Source: Macrotis lagotis (taxonomy: Eukaryota > Chordata > Mammalia > Peramelemorphia > Peramelidae). From it: a stretch of DNA of 64,000 nucleotides. Shown one piece after another: positions 33,420-44,535 of this stretch. Positions within the stretch are counted from its first letter, which is position 1. Each line of letters starts with the position of its first letter. The notes under the pieces were generated by a model that was given only the letters and a program-made list of their open reading frames with translations, was not told the origin of the DNA and did no database searches. The position numbers were made by a program, and so were the translations under genes. The stretch spans positions 22,199,869 through 22,263,868 of the forward strand of contig NC_133665.1 of the NCBI RefSeq assembly GCF_037893015.1. The letters run 5' to 3'.

Positions 33420-33685
33420 AGGATTTGAAAGGAACTTTACACATATTATCTTATTTTATCCTCATAATAACTATGTGCTATAGTCGCTATTTTTAACCCT
33501 ATTTTACAATGGGGAAATGGAGGCTTAGGGGGATGAAATGAAATGTCCAGAGTCACACCCTTACTACTTGCATGACCTTAAGCATGTAACTTAACATTTC
33601 TGGGCCTCAGTTTTCCCATATATAAAAGCAAAGAATTAGACTAGATGGCCTCAGTCATTTCTGAGCCTTTAAGGTATGCCCAGCC
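33420..33685. mobile_element. MIR pair, minus then plus
   Basis: 33420-33560 reads as complement MIR (TACAATGGGGAAATGGAGGC, AATGTCCAGAGTCACACCC). 33560-33685 reads as plus MIR (GCATGACCTTAAGCATGTAA, CTGGGCCTCAGTTTTCC, TAGATGGCCTCAG). Likely two separate old insertions. Confidence 0.6.
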
Positions 33686-34189
33686 TATGGTAAGGACTTG
33701 ATTAATTCTTCTCATTGTAAGATGCCAGGCATCATGCAAAGCAAGATCTCAGAAGTGCTTCCTATCCAATATTAACAACCACAAACATAATAACAAACCA
33801 AAAACTCTCATAGAGTCAAAGGAGTAACCCAGGGATATGATATTTAGTATTTCTGACTTTGTCTTCACTGTCACTTTTTCAGATCTGGGTCCATTTTTCC
33901 CAAATGTGAAATAGAGGCAATAAAGTCTATGCTATCATCTCTTTTTTCTCTTTTACTTTTCTTTTGTTTTTTTAGTTAGAATGAAGTTTTATTCTATGGG
34001 ATTTACCATTAACCTGTAAGTGGAGACCATTATGGTACTGACCACCTCTTGTTTTATTTTTTAGGTTCAGAATAAAATAAATAAAAATTCAAAAACAGAC
34101 TTATAAATCTGAGAATTATATAAACTGAATGAAAAAATGCATTTCTATCTACATAAAGTACATTTATAAGTTCTTTTAATTTTTACTTT

Positions 34190-34425
34190 TAACAAGGCAA
34201 CATGGTATATTATATTTGACAAAAGGCTGGTCTTGGAGTCAGAAACACTTGAGCTCAAGGTTTTCACATTACTATGCATGCGGTCATGGGAAATCATTTA
34301 TACTCTTGGTGGCCCCAGGCAACTTTCTAGGACTATAAATGACAGTGTTTTCCCAATCTGCATGAATGAAAGCATTTCCACAGGTAAAGCTCCCTACAGA
34401 GATGAAATCTCAGGCTTGGACTAGT
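34190..34425 (+). mobile_element. MIR-related SINE, long form
   Basis: CTTGGAGTCAGAAACACTTG, GGCAACTTTCTAGGACTATA and TTTCCACAGGTAAAGCTCCC; the same family appears in complement at 57690-57890. Confidence 0.6.
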
Positions 34426-34699
34426 TCTTTATCCCCAAAGGGAAAAATATTAAAACAAGGATCAACACATTTTCACTAACTGATATTCTTCTCTAACACC
34501 CAAAATATCAGGAGGTTCACATTTCCCTAGTTTGTAACCATTGTAATTACCATTCCCTTTTTTTAAATCCCTTGATGCCCCAGAAATATGATTGTGTCCT
34601 AGATTAGGTGGTAGATTTATTTTGGGGAAAATACTGATTCTACTTCCTAGAGATCCCCTCATTTCAAAACAACAGAATATTAAAAATTAGAAGCTAGGC

Positions 34700-34905
34700 A
34701 TGGCTAGATGGCACAGAAGATACAGTGCCAAGCCTGGGGTCAGAAAAGCTCATCTCTGTGAGTTCAAATCTGGCCTGTGTGACTTTGAACAAGTCACTTA
34801 ATCCCATTTGCCACAGGTTCCTTATCTATAAAGTGAGCTGGAGAAAGAAATGACAAACTGCTCCAATATCTTTGCCAAGAAAACACTGAGAATGATAAAG
34901 TTTAA
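34700..34905 (+). mobile_element. MAR1-type SINE
   Basis: GGCTAGATGGCACAGAAGAT head, CTATAAAGTGAGCTGGAGAA, CAAACTGCTCCAATATCTTT and CCAAGAAAACACTGAGAATG. Confidence 0.82.
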
Positions 34906-35309
34906 GTCATTTAAGTCATGACTCTAGTTTAACTGAATAGAGGGGGAATGTGACCTAGGGTTTAGTGCTCTTCCTATTGCATAGAACTTAGCTCCTTTTT
35001 CCAGTTTCTTGAGGTTCTGAGGAGCAGAGAAAGGCTAATACTTAATTAAAGAAGACCCTCTCAGAACTTATGCATTTTAGGCTCCCATAATAGCTATAAG
35101 ATCTATGGAAGGAAATAGGAACCTCCTGAGAAGACCACTGCCCAATCTTAGTGCCTTCCCACCCTCCCACCCCCAATATCAGGGTCTCTCTCATTTGTAA
35201 TATACTTTGGGAACATCACCAAAGCATCTGCTTTCCTTTGCCTCCATTCCCCTGGGTCATACTATGACTGAAAGATTTCTAATCTTTTATTTTCAGCCAA
35301 AAAGAGGTA

Positions 35310-35460
35310 ATTAAAATTTTAGGATCATAAAATCATAAAGTCCAATGCCTTTCATTTTTACAGAGGAGGAAATTGATTTCCAGAAAAAATGAAATGATTT
35401 GTCCAAAGTCACAAAGACAGATTTGAACCCCAAACTCCAGAATCCTTCACTGTTTCCTAT
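35310..35460 (-). mobile_element. MIR-like SINE
   Basis: Complement MIR: TTTACAGAGGAGGAAATTG, ATTTGTCCAAAGTCACAAAG, GATTTGAACCCC. Confidence 0.65.
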
Positions 35461-35742
35461 GAGACAATGGAACTTTACAGAGTAAGAACTAGCTGAGAAA
35501 TATCTAATCACTTTTATCTAAGGGATGATTGAAACTAGGTGTTAGTATATAAAAGAAGTCAGAGTAGCTGAACTGTGGGGACTATAGAGCAGCAGCATTT
35601 TTCCCCAGGAGCCCTGAGGACAACAGCTCCTCTTGAATCACATGCAGGGAAAGGAAAAAAAAGATAGAACCTTTGGGCTGGCTATTGAACTTGCTATATA
35701 TGGGTGTTTTTGAATGGCCTTCTTGGAATATATGTGTGTGTT

Positions 35743-35760
35743 GGGGGTGGGTGGGAGGGG
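35743..35760 (+). other. G-quadruplex motif upstream of U6-L1
   Basis: Four G-runs (5, 3, 3 and 4 G) separated by single bases, 54 bp before the target duplication. It closely resembles the G-run block in the L1 3'UTR at 41149-41170, although no other L1 sequence surrounds it. Confidence 0.8.
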
Positions 35761-35796
35761 CCACATGTAATGAATATGAGTTCAGTCACTTTCATC

Positions 35797-35812
35797 AAGA
35801 TTTTAGGAGCAG
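35797..35812 (+). repeat. Target site copy 1 (5' of U6-L1)
   Basis: AAGATTTTAGGAGCAG. The same 16 bases occur at 41246-41261 and 41412-41427. The final G may instead be the first base of U6. Confidence 0.95.
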
Positions 35813-35918
35813 TGCTCGCTTCGGTAGCACATATACTAAAATTGCAATGATACAGAGAAGACTAGCATGGGCCCTGCGCAAGGATGTCACGCAAATTCGT
35901 GAAGCATTCCATATTTTT
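35812..35918 (+). pseudogene. RNU6: U6 snRNA copy fused to L1
   Basis: All 107 nt of U6 are present, from GTGCTCGCTTCGG to CCATATTTTT. U6 is the catalytic snRNA of the spliceosome. Compared with the vertebrate sequence I count seven substitutions (near positions 14, 34, 37, 51, 60, 76 and 93). The ACAGAG box and AGC triad are kept. There is no upstream TATA or proximal element, and the U-tract is joined directly to L1 ORF1 sequence, so this is a reverse-transcribed copy and not a gene. The full 5' end plus the join at the U-tail is the known product of template switching from L1 RNA to U6 RNA during target-primed reverse transcription. Confidence 0.95.
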
Positions 35919-36325
35919 GAGGGCAAAGTAGTTATTGAAAGAGTACATCGATCCCCACCAGAAAAAGATCCTAAAAGGAAAACACCAAGGAATGTTGTGG
36001 CCAAACTCCAGAACTATCAGATAAAAGAGAAAATCCTGCAAGCAGCCAGAAAGAAACAATTTAAATATCAAGGAGCTACAGTAAGGATCACGCAGGACCT
36101 GGCTGCATCAACTTTAAGGGATCAAAGGGCCTGGAACGAGATATTTCGAAGAGCAAGGAGCTTGGAATGCAGCCAAGAATCTACTTTCCTGCAAAGCTGA
36201 GCCTTCTCTTCCAGGGAAAAAGATGGACATTTAATGAAATGGAAGAATTCCAAAAATTTCTGATGAAAAGACCAGAGCTAAACAGAAAATTTGGATATCA
36301 AACAGGAGGTTCAAGAGACACATGA
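35919..36325 (+). pseudogene. L1 ORF1, C-terminal half
   Basis: ORF1p coats L1 RNA as a trimer. Here the frame gives the end of the RRM, the PRNVVAKLQNYQIKEKILQA stretch of the C-terminal domain, and WNEIF. Near 36162 one base is missing, which moves the frame; the remaining text (IYFPAKLSLLFQGK) then continues to TGA at 36323-36325. The upstream coiled coil is absent because the element is 5'-truncated. Confidence 0.85.
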
Positions 36326-37120
36326 AAAGGTAAGAAAAAGGGGGGGCAGTAAAAGGAAAACAATGCAATCCAGCAAGTTGAAACTGGCTATATCCCAGCA
36401 TGGGGGTGGGTAGAGACTCTCATAAATCCTGAGGATCCTGAGAAATGTAACTCTAACAGAGAGAATATACCTAGCCAGAAATGCTGGGCATCCATGACCT
36501 ATCCATGGGACTGATATCTAATGGGATGTAACTGGCTTTAACTCCACTGGGGAGAAAGAGTCTAATAACTCTCAGGAATTTGGACTCTATCCAACAGAAT
36601 ATACTGAACTAGAAAGGGACAGACACTCAGAATTTTTTATGACTTAGATAGAATGATCTAAAAAAAAATACACTACCTCCCTAAAAAGGGGGACAGGAAA
36701 GAGACGGGAGGAGGGAGGGAATTGAATGGGACAAATCTCATTACACTAAGAGGTACAAAAAACCTATGGTAATAGAGGGGAAGAAGGGAGTAGAGGGTAA
36801 ACACCTGAATCCTCTTCTCATCAGACTTGGCTTAAAGTCAACCTACACATACTCAGTTAACTTATAAAACATCTAACCTTTCAAGAAGTAAAAGGGGAAA
36901 AGGGGAGGGGGGATAGAGAAAGGGAAGGGGAGTGGAGGAAATAAGGGGAAATAACAAAAGGAAGGGAAGGGAACAGGGAAAGGGGAAAGAAAGGGGAGGG
37001 AGTGATATAGGAGGGCAAACACACTGAAGGGGGTGGTATTCAAAAACAAAATACTGGGGAATATGGATAAAAGGGGGGGAAGGGGGAAAAATACAAACAG
37101 AGGGAAGATAGCACAGAGGG
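36326..37120 (+). other. Long purine-rich L1 inter-ORF spacer
   Basis: About 800 bp without coding potential lies between the ORF1 stop and the first endonuclease codons; the human L1 spacer is about 60 bp. The right half (36660-37095) is almost all A and G, with many runs of three or more G. Similar purine-rich spacers are seen at 27060-27880 and in complement at 8960-9480, so this is a family trait and not damage to one copy. Confidence 0.75.
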
Positions 37121-37133
37121 CAATAAAGAATTA

Positions 37134-40100
37134 GTAATCATAACCTTAAATGTGAATGGGATGAACTCTCCCTTAAAACGTAAGCAAATAGCAGAGTAGA
37201 TTAAAAACCAGAATCCTACAATATGCTGCTTACAAGAAACTCATTTGAAGCAGAGAGATACATACAGAGTAAAGGTAAAAGGTTGGAGCAAAATATATTT
37301 TGCTTCAGCTGAAGTAAAAAAAGCAGGGGTAGCAATCCTTATCTCAGACAAAGCAGCAGCAAAAATAGATAACGTTAAAAGAGATAAGGAAGGAAACTTT
37401 ATCCTCCTAAAAGGAACCATAGACAATAAAGTCATTTCAATATTGAATATATATGCACCCAGTGGGACAGCACCCAAATTCTTAGAGGAGAAGCTGAAAG
37501 AATTACAGGAAGACATAGACAGCAAAACTCTACTAGTCGGAGAACTCAACCTCCCGCTATCAGATCTAGATAAATCAAATCATAAAACAAACAAGAAAGA
37601 AATTAGGGAGGTAAATAGATTGTTAGAAAAATTAGATATGGTAGACTTATGGAGGAAACTGAATGGGGATAGGAAGGAATATACCTTTTGCTCTGCAGTA
37701 CATGGAACCTATATAAAAATTGACCATGTACTAGGACATAAAAACCTAATGATCAACTGCAGAAAGGCAAAAATAGTGAATACATCTTTCTCAGATCACA
37801 ATGCAATAAAAGTCATATGCAATACTGAGCCAAGGAGATATAGACCCAGAGCCAATTGGAAGCTGAATAAACTTATCTTAAAAAATGAGTGGACCAAAAA
37901 ACAAATTATAGAAAGAATTAACCATTTTATCCTAGATAATGATAATAATGAAACAACATACCAAAACCTATGGGATTCATTCAAAGCAACTCTCAGGGGA
38001 TATGCAACTAAAAAAATTAGAGAAAGAACAAATCAAAAATCCCCAATCAAATACCAAATTAGAAATTTTAAAAATCAAAGGAGAAATTAATAAAATTGAA
38101 AGCAAAAAAACTATTGAATTAATAAATAAAACCAAAAGTTGGTATTATGAAAAAACCAATAAAATTGATAAACCTCTGGTCAATTTGATTAAAAAAAAGA
38201 AAGAAGAAAACCAAATTGCTAGTATTATAAATGAAAAAGGTGAACTCACTACCAATGAGGAGGAAATTAAAGTAATAATTCAAAATTATTTTGCCTAACT
38301 TTATGCCAATAAATTTGATAATCTAAGTGAAATGGATGAATATTTACAAAAATATAAGTTGCCCAGGTTAAATGAAGAAGAGATTAAATACCTGAACAAC
38401 CCTATCTCAGAAAAAGAAATTCAACAAGCCATTAGTGAACTCCCTAACTCCAGGGCCTGATAGATTCACAAGTGAATTCTACCAAACATTTAAGGAACAA
38501 TTGGTTCCAATCCTATATAAACTCTTTGGAAAAATAGGGAAAGATGGAACTCTGCCTAACTCTTTCTATGAAACCAATATGGTACTGCTACCTAAACCAG
38601 GAAGAGTTAAAACAGAGAAAGAAAATTATAGACCTATTTCACTCATGAATATAGATGCAAAAATCCTAAATAAAATCTTAGCAAAACGACTACAACAAGT
38701 CATCACTAGGATAATACATTATAATCAAGTAGGATTTATTCCAGGAATGCAGGGTTGGTTCAATATTAGGAAAACTGTTAATATACTCAATTATATCAAT
38801 AACAAACCTATCAAAAACCATATGATCATATCAATAGATGCTGAAAAAGCTTTTGACAAAATAAAGCATCCATTCCTATTAAAAACACTAGAGAGTGTAG
38901 GAATAAACGGACTGTTCCTAATAATAATGAGCAGTATCTATCTGAAACCATCAACAAGCATTATACTCAATGGGGAGAGGCTAGAGGCATTCCCAATAAG
39001 ATCAGGGGTTAAACAAGGGTGCCCATTATCACCACTACTATTCAATATTGTATTAGAAATGTTAGCATCAGCAATTAGAGAAGAAAAAGAAATTAAAGGA
39101 ATTAGAATTGGGAAGGAAGAGACAAAACTCTCACTATTCGCTGATGATATGATGGTCTACCTAGAGAATCCCAAGAAATCATCTAAAAAACTACTGGAAA
39201 CAATTAGCAATTTTAGCAAAGTTGCAGGTTATAAAATAAACCCCCCATAAATCCTCAACTTTCCTATATATGACTAGCAAGAAACAGCAGGAAGAGCTAG
39301 AAAGAGAAATTCCATTCAAAGTAACCTCAGACAGTGTAAAATACTTGGGAGTCTATTTGCCAAGACAGACTCAGAATCTTTTTGAAAACAATTATAAAAC
39401 ACTTCTCACACATTAAATCAGATTTAAATAACTGGGCAAATATCAACTGCTCATGGATAGGGAGAGCTAATATAATAAAAATGACAATTCTACCAAAACT
39501 GAACTATCTGTTTAGTGCCCTACCAATCAAAATTCCAAAAAATTACTTTAATGAGCTAGAAAAAATTGTAAGTAAATTCATATGGAGAAATAAAAAAGTC
39601 AAGAATTGCCAGGAGCTTAATGAAAAAAATGCAAAAGATGGTGGCTTAGCACTACCCGATCTAAAATTATATTATAAAGCATCAGTCATCAAAACTGTTT
39701 AGTATTGGCTAAGAAATAGAGTGGTGGACCAGTGGAATAGACTAGGTGTAAAAGCAGGAGAGGATTATAGTAATCTGCTGTTTGATAAACCCAAAGAGTG
39801 TGGCCACCTGGATAAAAACTCCCTCTTTGATAAAAAACTGCTGGGATAATTGGAAGTTAGTATGGAAGAAACTTAGATTAGACCAACACCTCACACCCTT
39901 TACCAAGATAAGATCCAAATGGTTACAGGACGTAGACATAAAAAACAATACTATAAGCAAATTAGAAGATCAAGGACTAGTCTACCTGTCAGATCTATGG
40001 AAAGGGGAACAGTTTATGACTAAGGAAGAGTTGGAGAACATCACTAAAAACCAATTAGATGATTTTGATTACATTAAATTAAAAAGTTTTTGCACAGGTA

Positions 40101-40855
40101 AAACCAATGTAATCAAAATCAAAAGAAAAGTAGTAAATTGGGAAACAATCTTTACAACTAATGATTCTGACAAAGGACTCATTTCTAAAATATACAGAGA
40201 ACTGAGTCATATTTTTAAAACAAAAAGCCATTCCCTAATTGACAAATGGTCAAAGGATATGCAAAGGCAATTTACAGATGAGGAGATCAAAGCAATCCAT
40301 AGCCATATGAAAAAATGCTCTAAATCATTAATTATTAGAGAAATGCAAATTAAAGCTTCCCTGAGGTACCACCTCACACCTCTCTGGCCAGTATGACCAG
40401 GAAGGATAATGATCATTGTTGGAAGGGATGTGGGAAATCTGGGACACTATTAACACTGTTGGTGGAGCTGTGAAGTCATCCAACCCTTCTGGAGAGCTAT
40501 TTGGAACTATGCCCAAAGGGCAACAAAAATGTGCATACCCTTTGACCCAGCAATACCACTACTGGGTCTATACCGTGAAGAGATGAGGAAAAAGGGTAAA
40601 AACATTACTTGTACAAAAATATTTATAGCAGCCCTGTTTGTGGTGGCAAAGAATTGGAAATCCAATAAATGTCCTTCAATTGGGGAATGGTTTAGCAAAC
40701 TGTGGTGTATGTATGTCATGGAATACTATTGTTCTATTAGAAATCAGGAGGGACCGGATTTCAGGGACACCTGGAGGGATTTGCATGAACTGATACTGAG
40801 TGAGATGAGCAGAACCAGAAAAACACTGTACAACTTAACAGCAACATGGGAGTGA
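37134..40855 (+). pseudogene. L1 ORF2 (endonuclease, reverse transcriptase), broken
   Basis: ORF2p nicks the target DNA and copies RNA from the nick. The endonuclease spans 37134-37820: the TLNVNGMNS asparagine, QETH glutamate, KIDHVLG aspartate and SDHNAI histidine are kept, but the normal GDFN is GELN (near 37539-37550), changing a catalytic aspartate. The reverse transcriptase (38400-39250) keeps [25 protein letters not shown] and FADD at 39137-39148. The C-terminal part runs to TGA at 40853-40855. Breaks: TAG at 37197, frameshift near 38070, TAA at 38296, shift near 38445, stop at 39248, TAG at 39700, shift near 39820, stop at 40394 and damage to 40528. Not functional. Confidence 0.93.
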
Positions 40856-41245
40856 TGTTCAACCTTGAAGGACTTGCTCATTCCATCAGCGCAACAATTG
40901 GGAACAATTTTTGGCTGTCTGCAAAGGAGAGTGCCATCTGTATCCAGATAAGGAGCTGTGGAGTTTGAACAAAGTACAAAGACTATTCCCTTTAATTCCG
41001 AAAAAAAAAACCCAGATGTCTTATGGTTTGATCTGGTTACCTCTGAGAATTCTGTTCTCTTTAAGGATATGATTTCTCTCTCATCACACCCAATTTGGAT
41101 TGAGGTACAACATGGAAACAAAGTAAAGACTGACGGAGTGCTATCTGTGGGGTGGGGGTGGGTGGGAGGGAAGCAAGATTGGGGGAAAACTGTAAAACTC
41201 AAATAATATCTTTAATAAAAATTAAAAAAGAAGAAAAAGAAAAAA
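40856..41245 (+). other. L1 3'UTR with G-run tract and A-tail
   Basis: Contains five G-runs (4, 5, 3, 3, 3) with single-base loops at 41149-41170, a poly(A) signal AATAAA at 41214-41219, and an A-rich tail mixed with G. G-rich tracts are a known feature of L1 3'UTRs. Confidence 0.9.
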
Positions 41246-41261
41246 AAGATTTTAGGAGCAG
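41246..41261 (+). repeat. Target site copy 2 (between L1 and SINE)
   Basis: Identical to 35797-35812 over 16 bases. It serves at once as the 3' duplication of the U6-L1 and the 5' duplication of the SINE. Confidence 0.95.
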
Positions 41262-41411
41262 GGGCAGCTAGGTGGCACAGTGGATAGAGCACTGGCCCTG
41301 GAGTCAGGAGGACCTGAGTTCAAATCCAACCTCAGATACTTAATAATTACATAGCTGTGTGGCCTTGGGCAAGTCACTCAACCCCACTGTCTTGCAAAAA
41401 CCAAAAAAAAA
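41262..41411 (+). mobile_element. tRNA-derived marsupial SINE abutting the U6-L1
   Basis: Complete plus copy, GGGCAGCTAGGTGGCACAGT to TTGCAAAAACC plus 11 A. It lies between the second and third copies of the same 16-bp target site. Confidence 0.97.
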
Positions 41412-41427
41412 AAGATTTTAGGAGCAG
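41412..41427 (+). repeat. Target site copy 3 (3' of SINE)
   Basis: AAGATTTTAGGAGCAG again, followed by the original downstream flank AAATTGCC. Confidence 0.95.
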
Positions 41428-42400
41428 AAATTGCCAAAGTGTTGAGTGATGACTCTAATGTTACTTTAAATGGTAATTTAGCTAGTCAGTTAAATCTCTA
41501 ACCACCTTCTCGGTCTCGTATTTTCTGTTGCCCACCAGAACAAATTCCTGAATCTGAAATAAATTTAGAAACAAATTTATTAGGTCATTTGGGAGAGAGA
41601 GCAAGCCAGAAAGAAGGGATGACTCTCTCCCCCACATTCTAGAAGGTTTCCATTTATATGAGATTTTGACAAAGGTTTCACACACACAGATCACATGAAG
41701 GGAACCCAAAACACAAGTCCTAGGTATGGGACAAGAATTCTTTGTGTTCATTCAGGACCTAAGGGAACCCCAAATCTCTTGTAGCTGTCTGCAACAATCC
41801 TAGGGAGTTACAGAGGTCAGGTGACATTCTGGGTACAAGTAACCTCTAATTACATAAAGTTAGAATTAAACAGTATAATAATTTCCCCAATATAATAGAG
41901 TATTCTTTCTATCTCATTGAATCTGCAAGGCCCTGACACCTAAGCTACCTCCTAAATGCAAATGTTATGTTTATCTTGTCAGTCTTGCCACCTTTAACAT
42001 CAGAAAACTCATGTTTTAAGTTTCTTTGTGGGCTATTTTCAAATGCCTGAGTGAGAAAAGAAAGAAAAATATCAATCTTTTATGTTGTGTGAAGGGTGCA
42101 AAGGGCTTTGAAATAAAAGCCATTGACCCTAACCACAAAGGGGAAAAAAAAAGCACTACTAATCTTTCCTTAAGATAAGCAAACTACTGCCCAAAGATTA
42201 ACACAAAATACAGTGGATTTGTTCTTAGGATATAATAGATTATTGATCACCCCTCAGCTTTATATTTGATCGTAATATAAAATATACATTTTAATTATCT
42301 TTATTAATTTTTTAAAATAGTATTTGAACCTGTGATTTCATCTACCTAGGAAATTCCTAGTGAGGAAACAATTAATTCAGATAGGTAATTGATTATTAAT
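41428..42400. other. Unassigned DNA
   Basis: No gene or confident repeat. The short minus frame at 41482-41751 has no motif I recognise. Confidence 0.35.
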
Positions 42401-42404
42401 CCAT

Positions 42405-42555
42405 CATCTTAGTGAGTTGCCTAAGACAGGGAAAATTCAAATAATTTGACCAGGGTAAATACAAACAGAAGGTACTAGGGACAGGATTTTAATCCAGGAT
42501 TTTCTGATTTTAAGGCTTACTCTATGTCTATTATTCTACATTATGCTACCTCTAT
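42405..42555 (-). mobile_element. MIR-like SINE
   Basis: Complement MIR: GACAGGATTTTAATCCAGGA, TTATTCTACATTATGCTACC. Confidence 0.55.
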
Positions 42556-42789
42556 TTAAAAATAGTGTTAGAGGACATTTATAGTTTGTTAAACACTTTG
42601 CAAACATTTTGATCACTCCTCACAAGAATCCTGTAAAGTACCTGTTAATGCTGTCCTCTGATAAGTTTCCTAGATGGATTTTTGAAACCAAATCTCCTGA
42701 TTTTAAGTGTGATGCTACTCATATTCCTCCCTTAAAACAACTTCTGTGTTTTACAGCAATAATTTGAGTTTGATTCAGTCATTTTCAGA

Positions 42790-43025
42790 GATCTTTTATT
42801 CAAACATTGACAGTGATTGAGTTTACCTCACCAGAATGAGATAAATTTGGGGAAAAGATGGATTTGTTTGGAAAACTGGTAAATTCTCTTTGGATACATC
42901 AAATTTAAGAAGTTTGTGGGATATCCAAGTGGAGATAGTCAACAGGCAATTGGTAAAGTGGTTCCAGAGTTCAGAAGAGAGATTAAAGATGGGAACAAAG
43001 ATGTGGAAATAATGTGCAGATATAC
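42790..43025 (+). mobile_element. Old mammalian repeat, 3' part
   Basis: GTGGGATATCCAAGTGGAGA, CAACAGGCAATTGGTAAAG and TTCAGAAGAGAGATTAAAG match the later part of the repeat family at 24718 and 29690. Confidence 0.55.
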
Positions 43026-43029
43026 TTAA

Positions 43030-44535
43030 TTCTAACTTTCCTAGAATAAACTGGAAGTGGGGGAGGGACAGGGGGAGTACCAATTTTAACTGCTGGAGAT
43101 CAGAGTATGGTGGTTCTTCTGCTCCCTCATTTCCTTCCCTTCAGGTAATGTTGCCACTACCCTTGTAACCTGTGGATTTAGTATGTCTGGATTTAACAAA
43201 TTCCCTATTACCTAAGAACTATACTCCTAACCAATCATTCCTCCAAATACACTCTTCTAAACTTTAAGGTAAAGGTTAAAGTATATCTGTTTCCCCTTTA
43301 TAAAATCTACACGTGCTCATTTCCCCCCCCCCAAAAAAAAATTTCTCTTTTTCTCCTTCAATAACTAACAACTCTTGGTAGGTCAGAATCCATTCTAAAA
43401 TAGCAGTTCTCCTTGTCATTTGTTCCACCTTTTAAAGAACAAGATTATCATTAGAGAATTTGCTAGATACTTTACTTTTTAGAAGAGAGGGGAGAAAAGT
43501 TCCACATGAAGTTCAAAGAAGAAAACCCTCTACCTCCATCACTTCTATATTATACATCAATTATAGGCTTCTGATCAATTTCCTGAATTCATCTTCTAGT
43601 CCAGCTTTCTGTTTTGGTAATCTATAGTAGCACCACAATATTCCTTTCATTTATTTCTTCATTGATTTTCACCCAAATTCTCTCCATCATGCTTCCTCTT
43701 TCCCATTCACAAATTTTCTAGGTTGAGTATATTCTCTATGTACATAATGTTCTCTCACACCTTTTTGTCTTCTAATTTTTTCTTTCCTCTCCCATTTCTG
43801 CATAACTGTTCTCTTGGTAGTAGTCCCCGGTGTGTTTCTGTTCTTTTAGAGATAGGAAATTAATTAGACTCATTTGCCTGGACAAGAACTAATCCCTTCC
43901 TGATAAAACTCATGGATCTTCACCAACATGATAGAGCAATCTTTGTGTGGAGATGATAAAGAATCCAGGCATCCCATAAGATTGACCAAGACAAATCCAA
44001 GAGTTTGATGAAATTGATGTATTTCAAGACTGACAGATGTTTCTCATAGGATCCTCACTTCCTTCTTCCAAAACCTGTAGACCAGCATGCCTGAAATTAA
44101 GTCTCTTCTGGTAATAGAAACCTAGAAACAGAAATTCCTCTCTCTCCAGGTGACAGTGATCAGGTGGTACCCTTGCTCTGGCTAGTTTCATGTTAGGTTA
44201 ACCTTATTGAGTTAAAATACTTCAAATAAAAGCTAATGCTTTAAATATTATTGGTTTACTCTTTTGTGCAAACTTCCTTATGTCCCCAAAGCATGAGAAG
44301 CAGCTAAGATAATAATTTTCACAAGTATGCCAGCAAATATGTTGTTATTCATCCTCATAAAATATATAGACTCTTGACCAAAAGTTTATCATTCCTATTT
44401 CTTAAATAGTGGTCCAGGAAGCCAAATTATGCCCCATATACCATATTGAACATCTATTCCTTTCCTAAATATAACTTTATTTCCTGAAGCTCCTACCTTC
44501 AATGAGTAGCTGCAATGAAACCACTGTTTGTGCCC
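43030..44535. other. Unassigned DNA
   Basis: No recognised gene, RNA or repeat. A homopolymer junction (C-run then A-run) occurs at 43322-43341. Confidence 0.35.

Larger units (their letters stand above)
35919..41245 (+). mobile_element. 5'-truncated L1, 3' part of a U6-L1 chimera
   Basis: Starts abruptly inside ORF1 and continues through the inter-ORF spacer, all of ORF2 and the 3'UTR to an A-rich tail. With the U6 copy it is bounded by identical 16-bp repeats, so U6 and L1 entered as one insertion. Stops and frameshifts throughout ORF2 show it is old and inactive. It is the best preserved L1 here and serves as reference for the others. Confidence 0.95.

Noticed and set aside
35812-35918. 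Functional U6 snRNA gene
   Set aside because: No TATA or proximal sequence element upstream, seven substitutions, and direct fusion to L1 within a shared target duplication.
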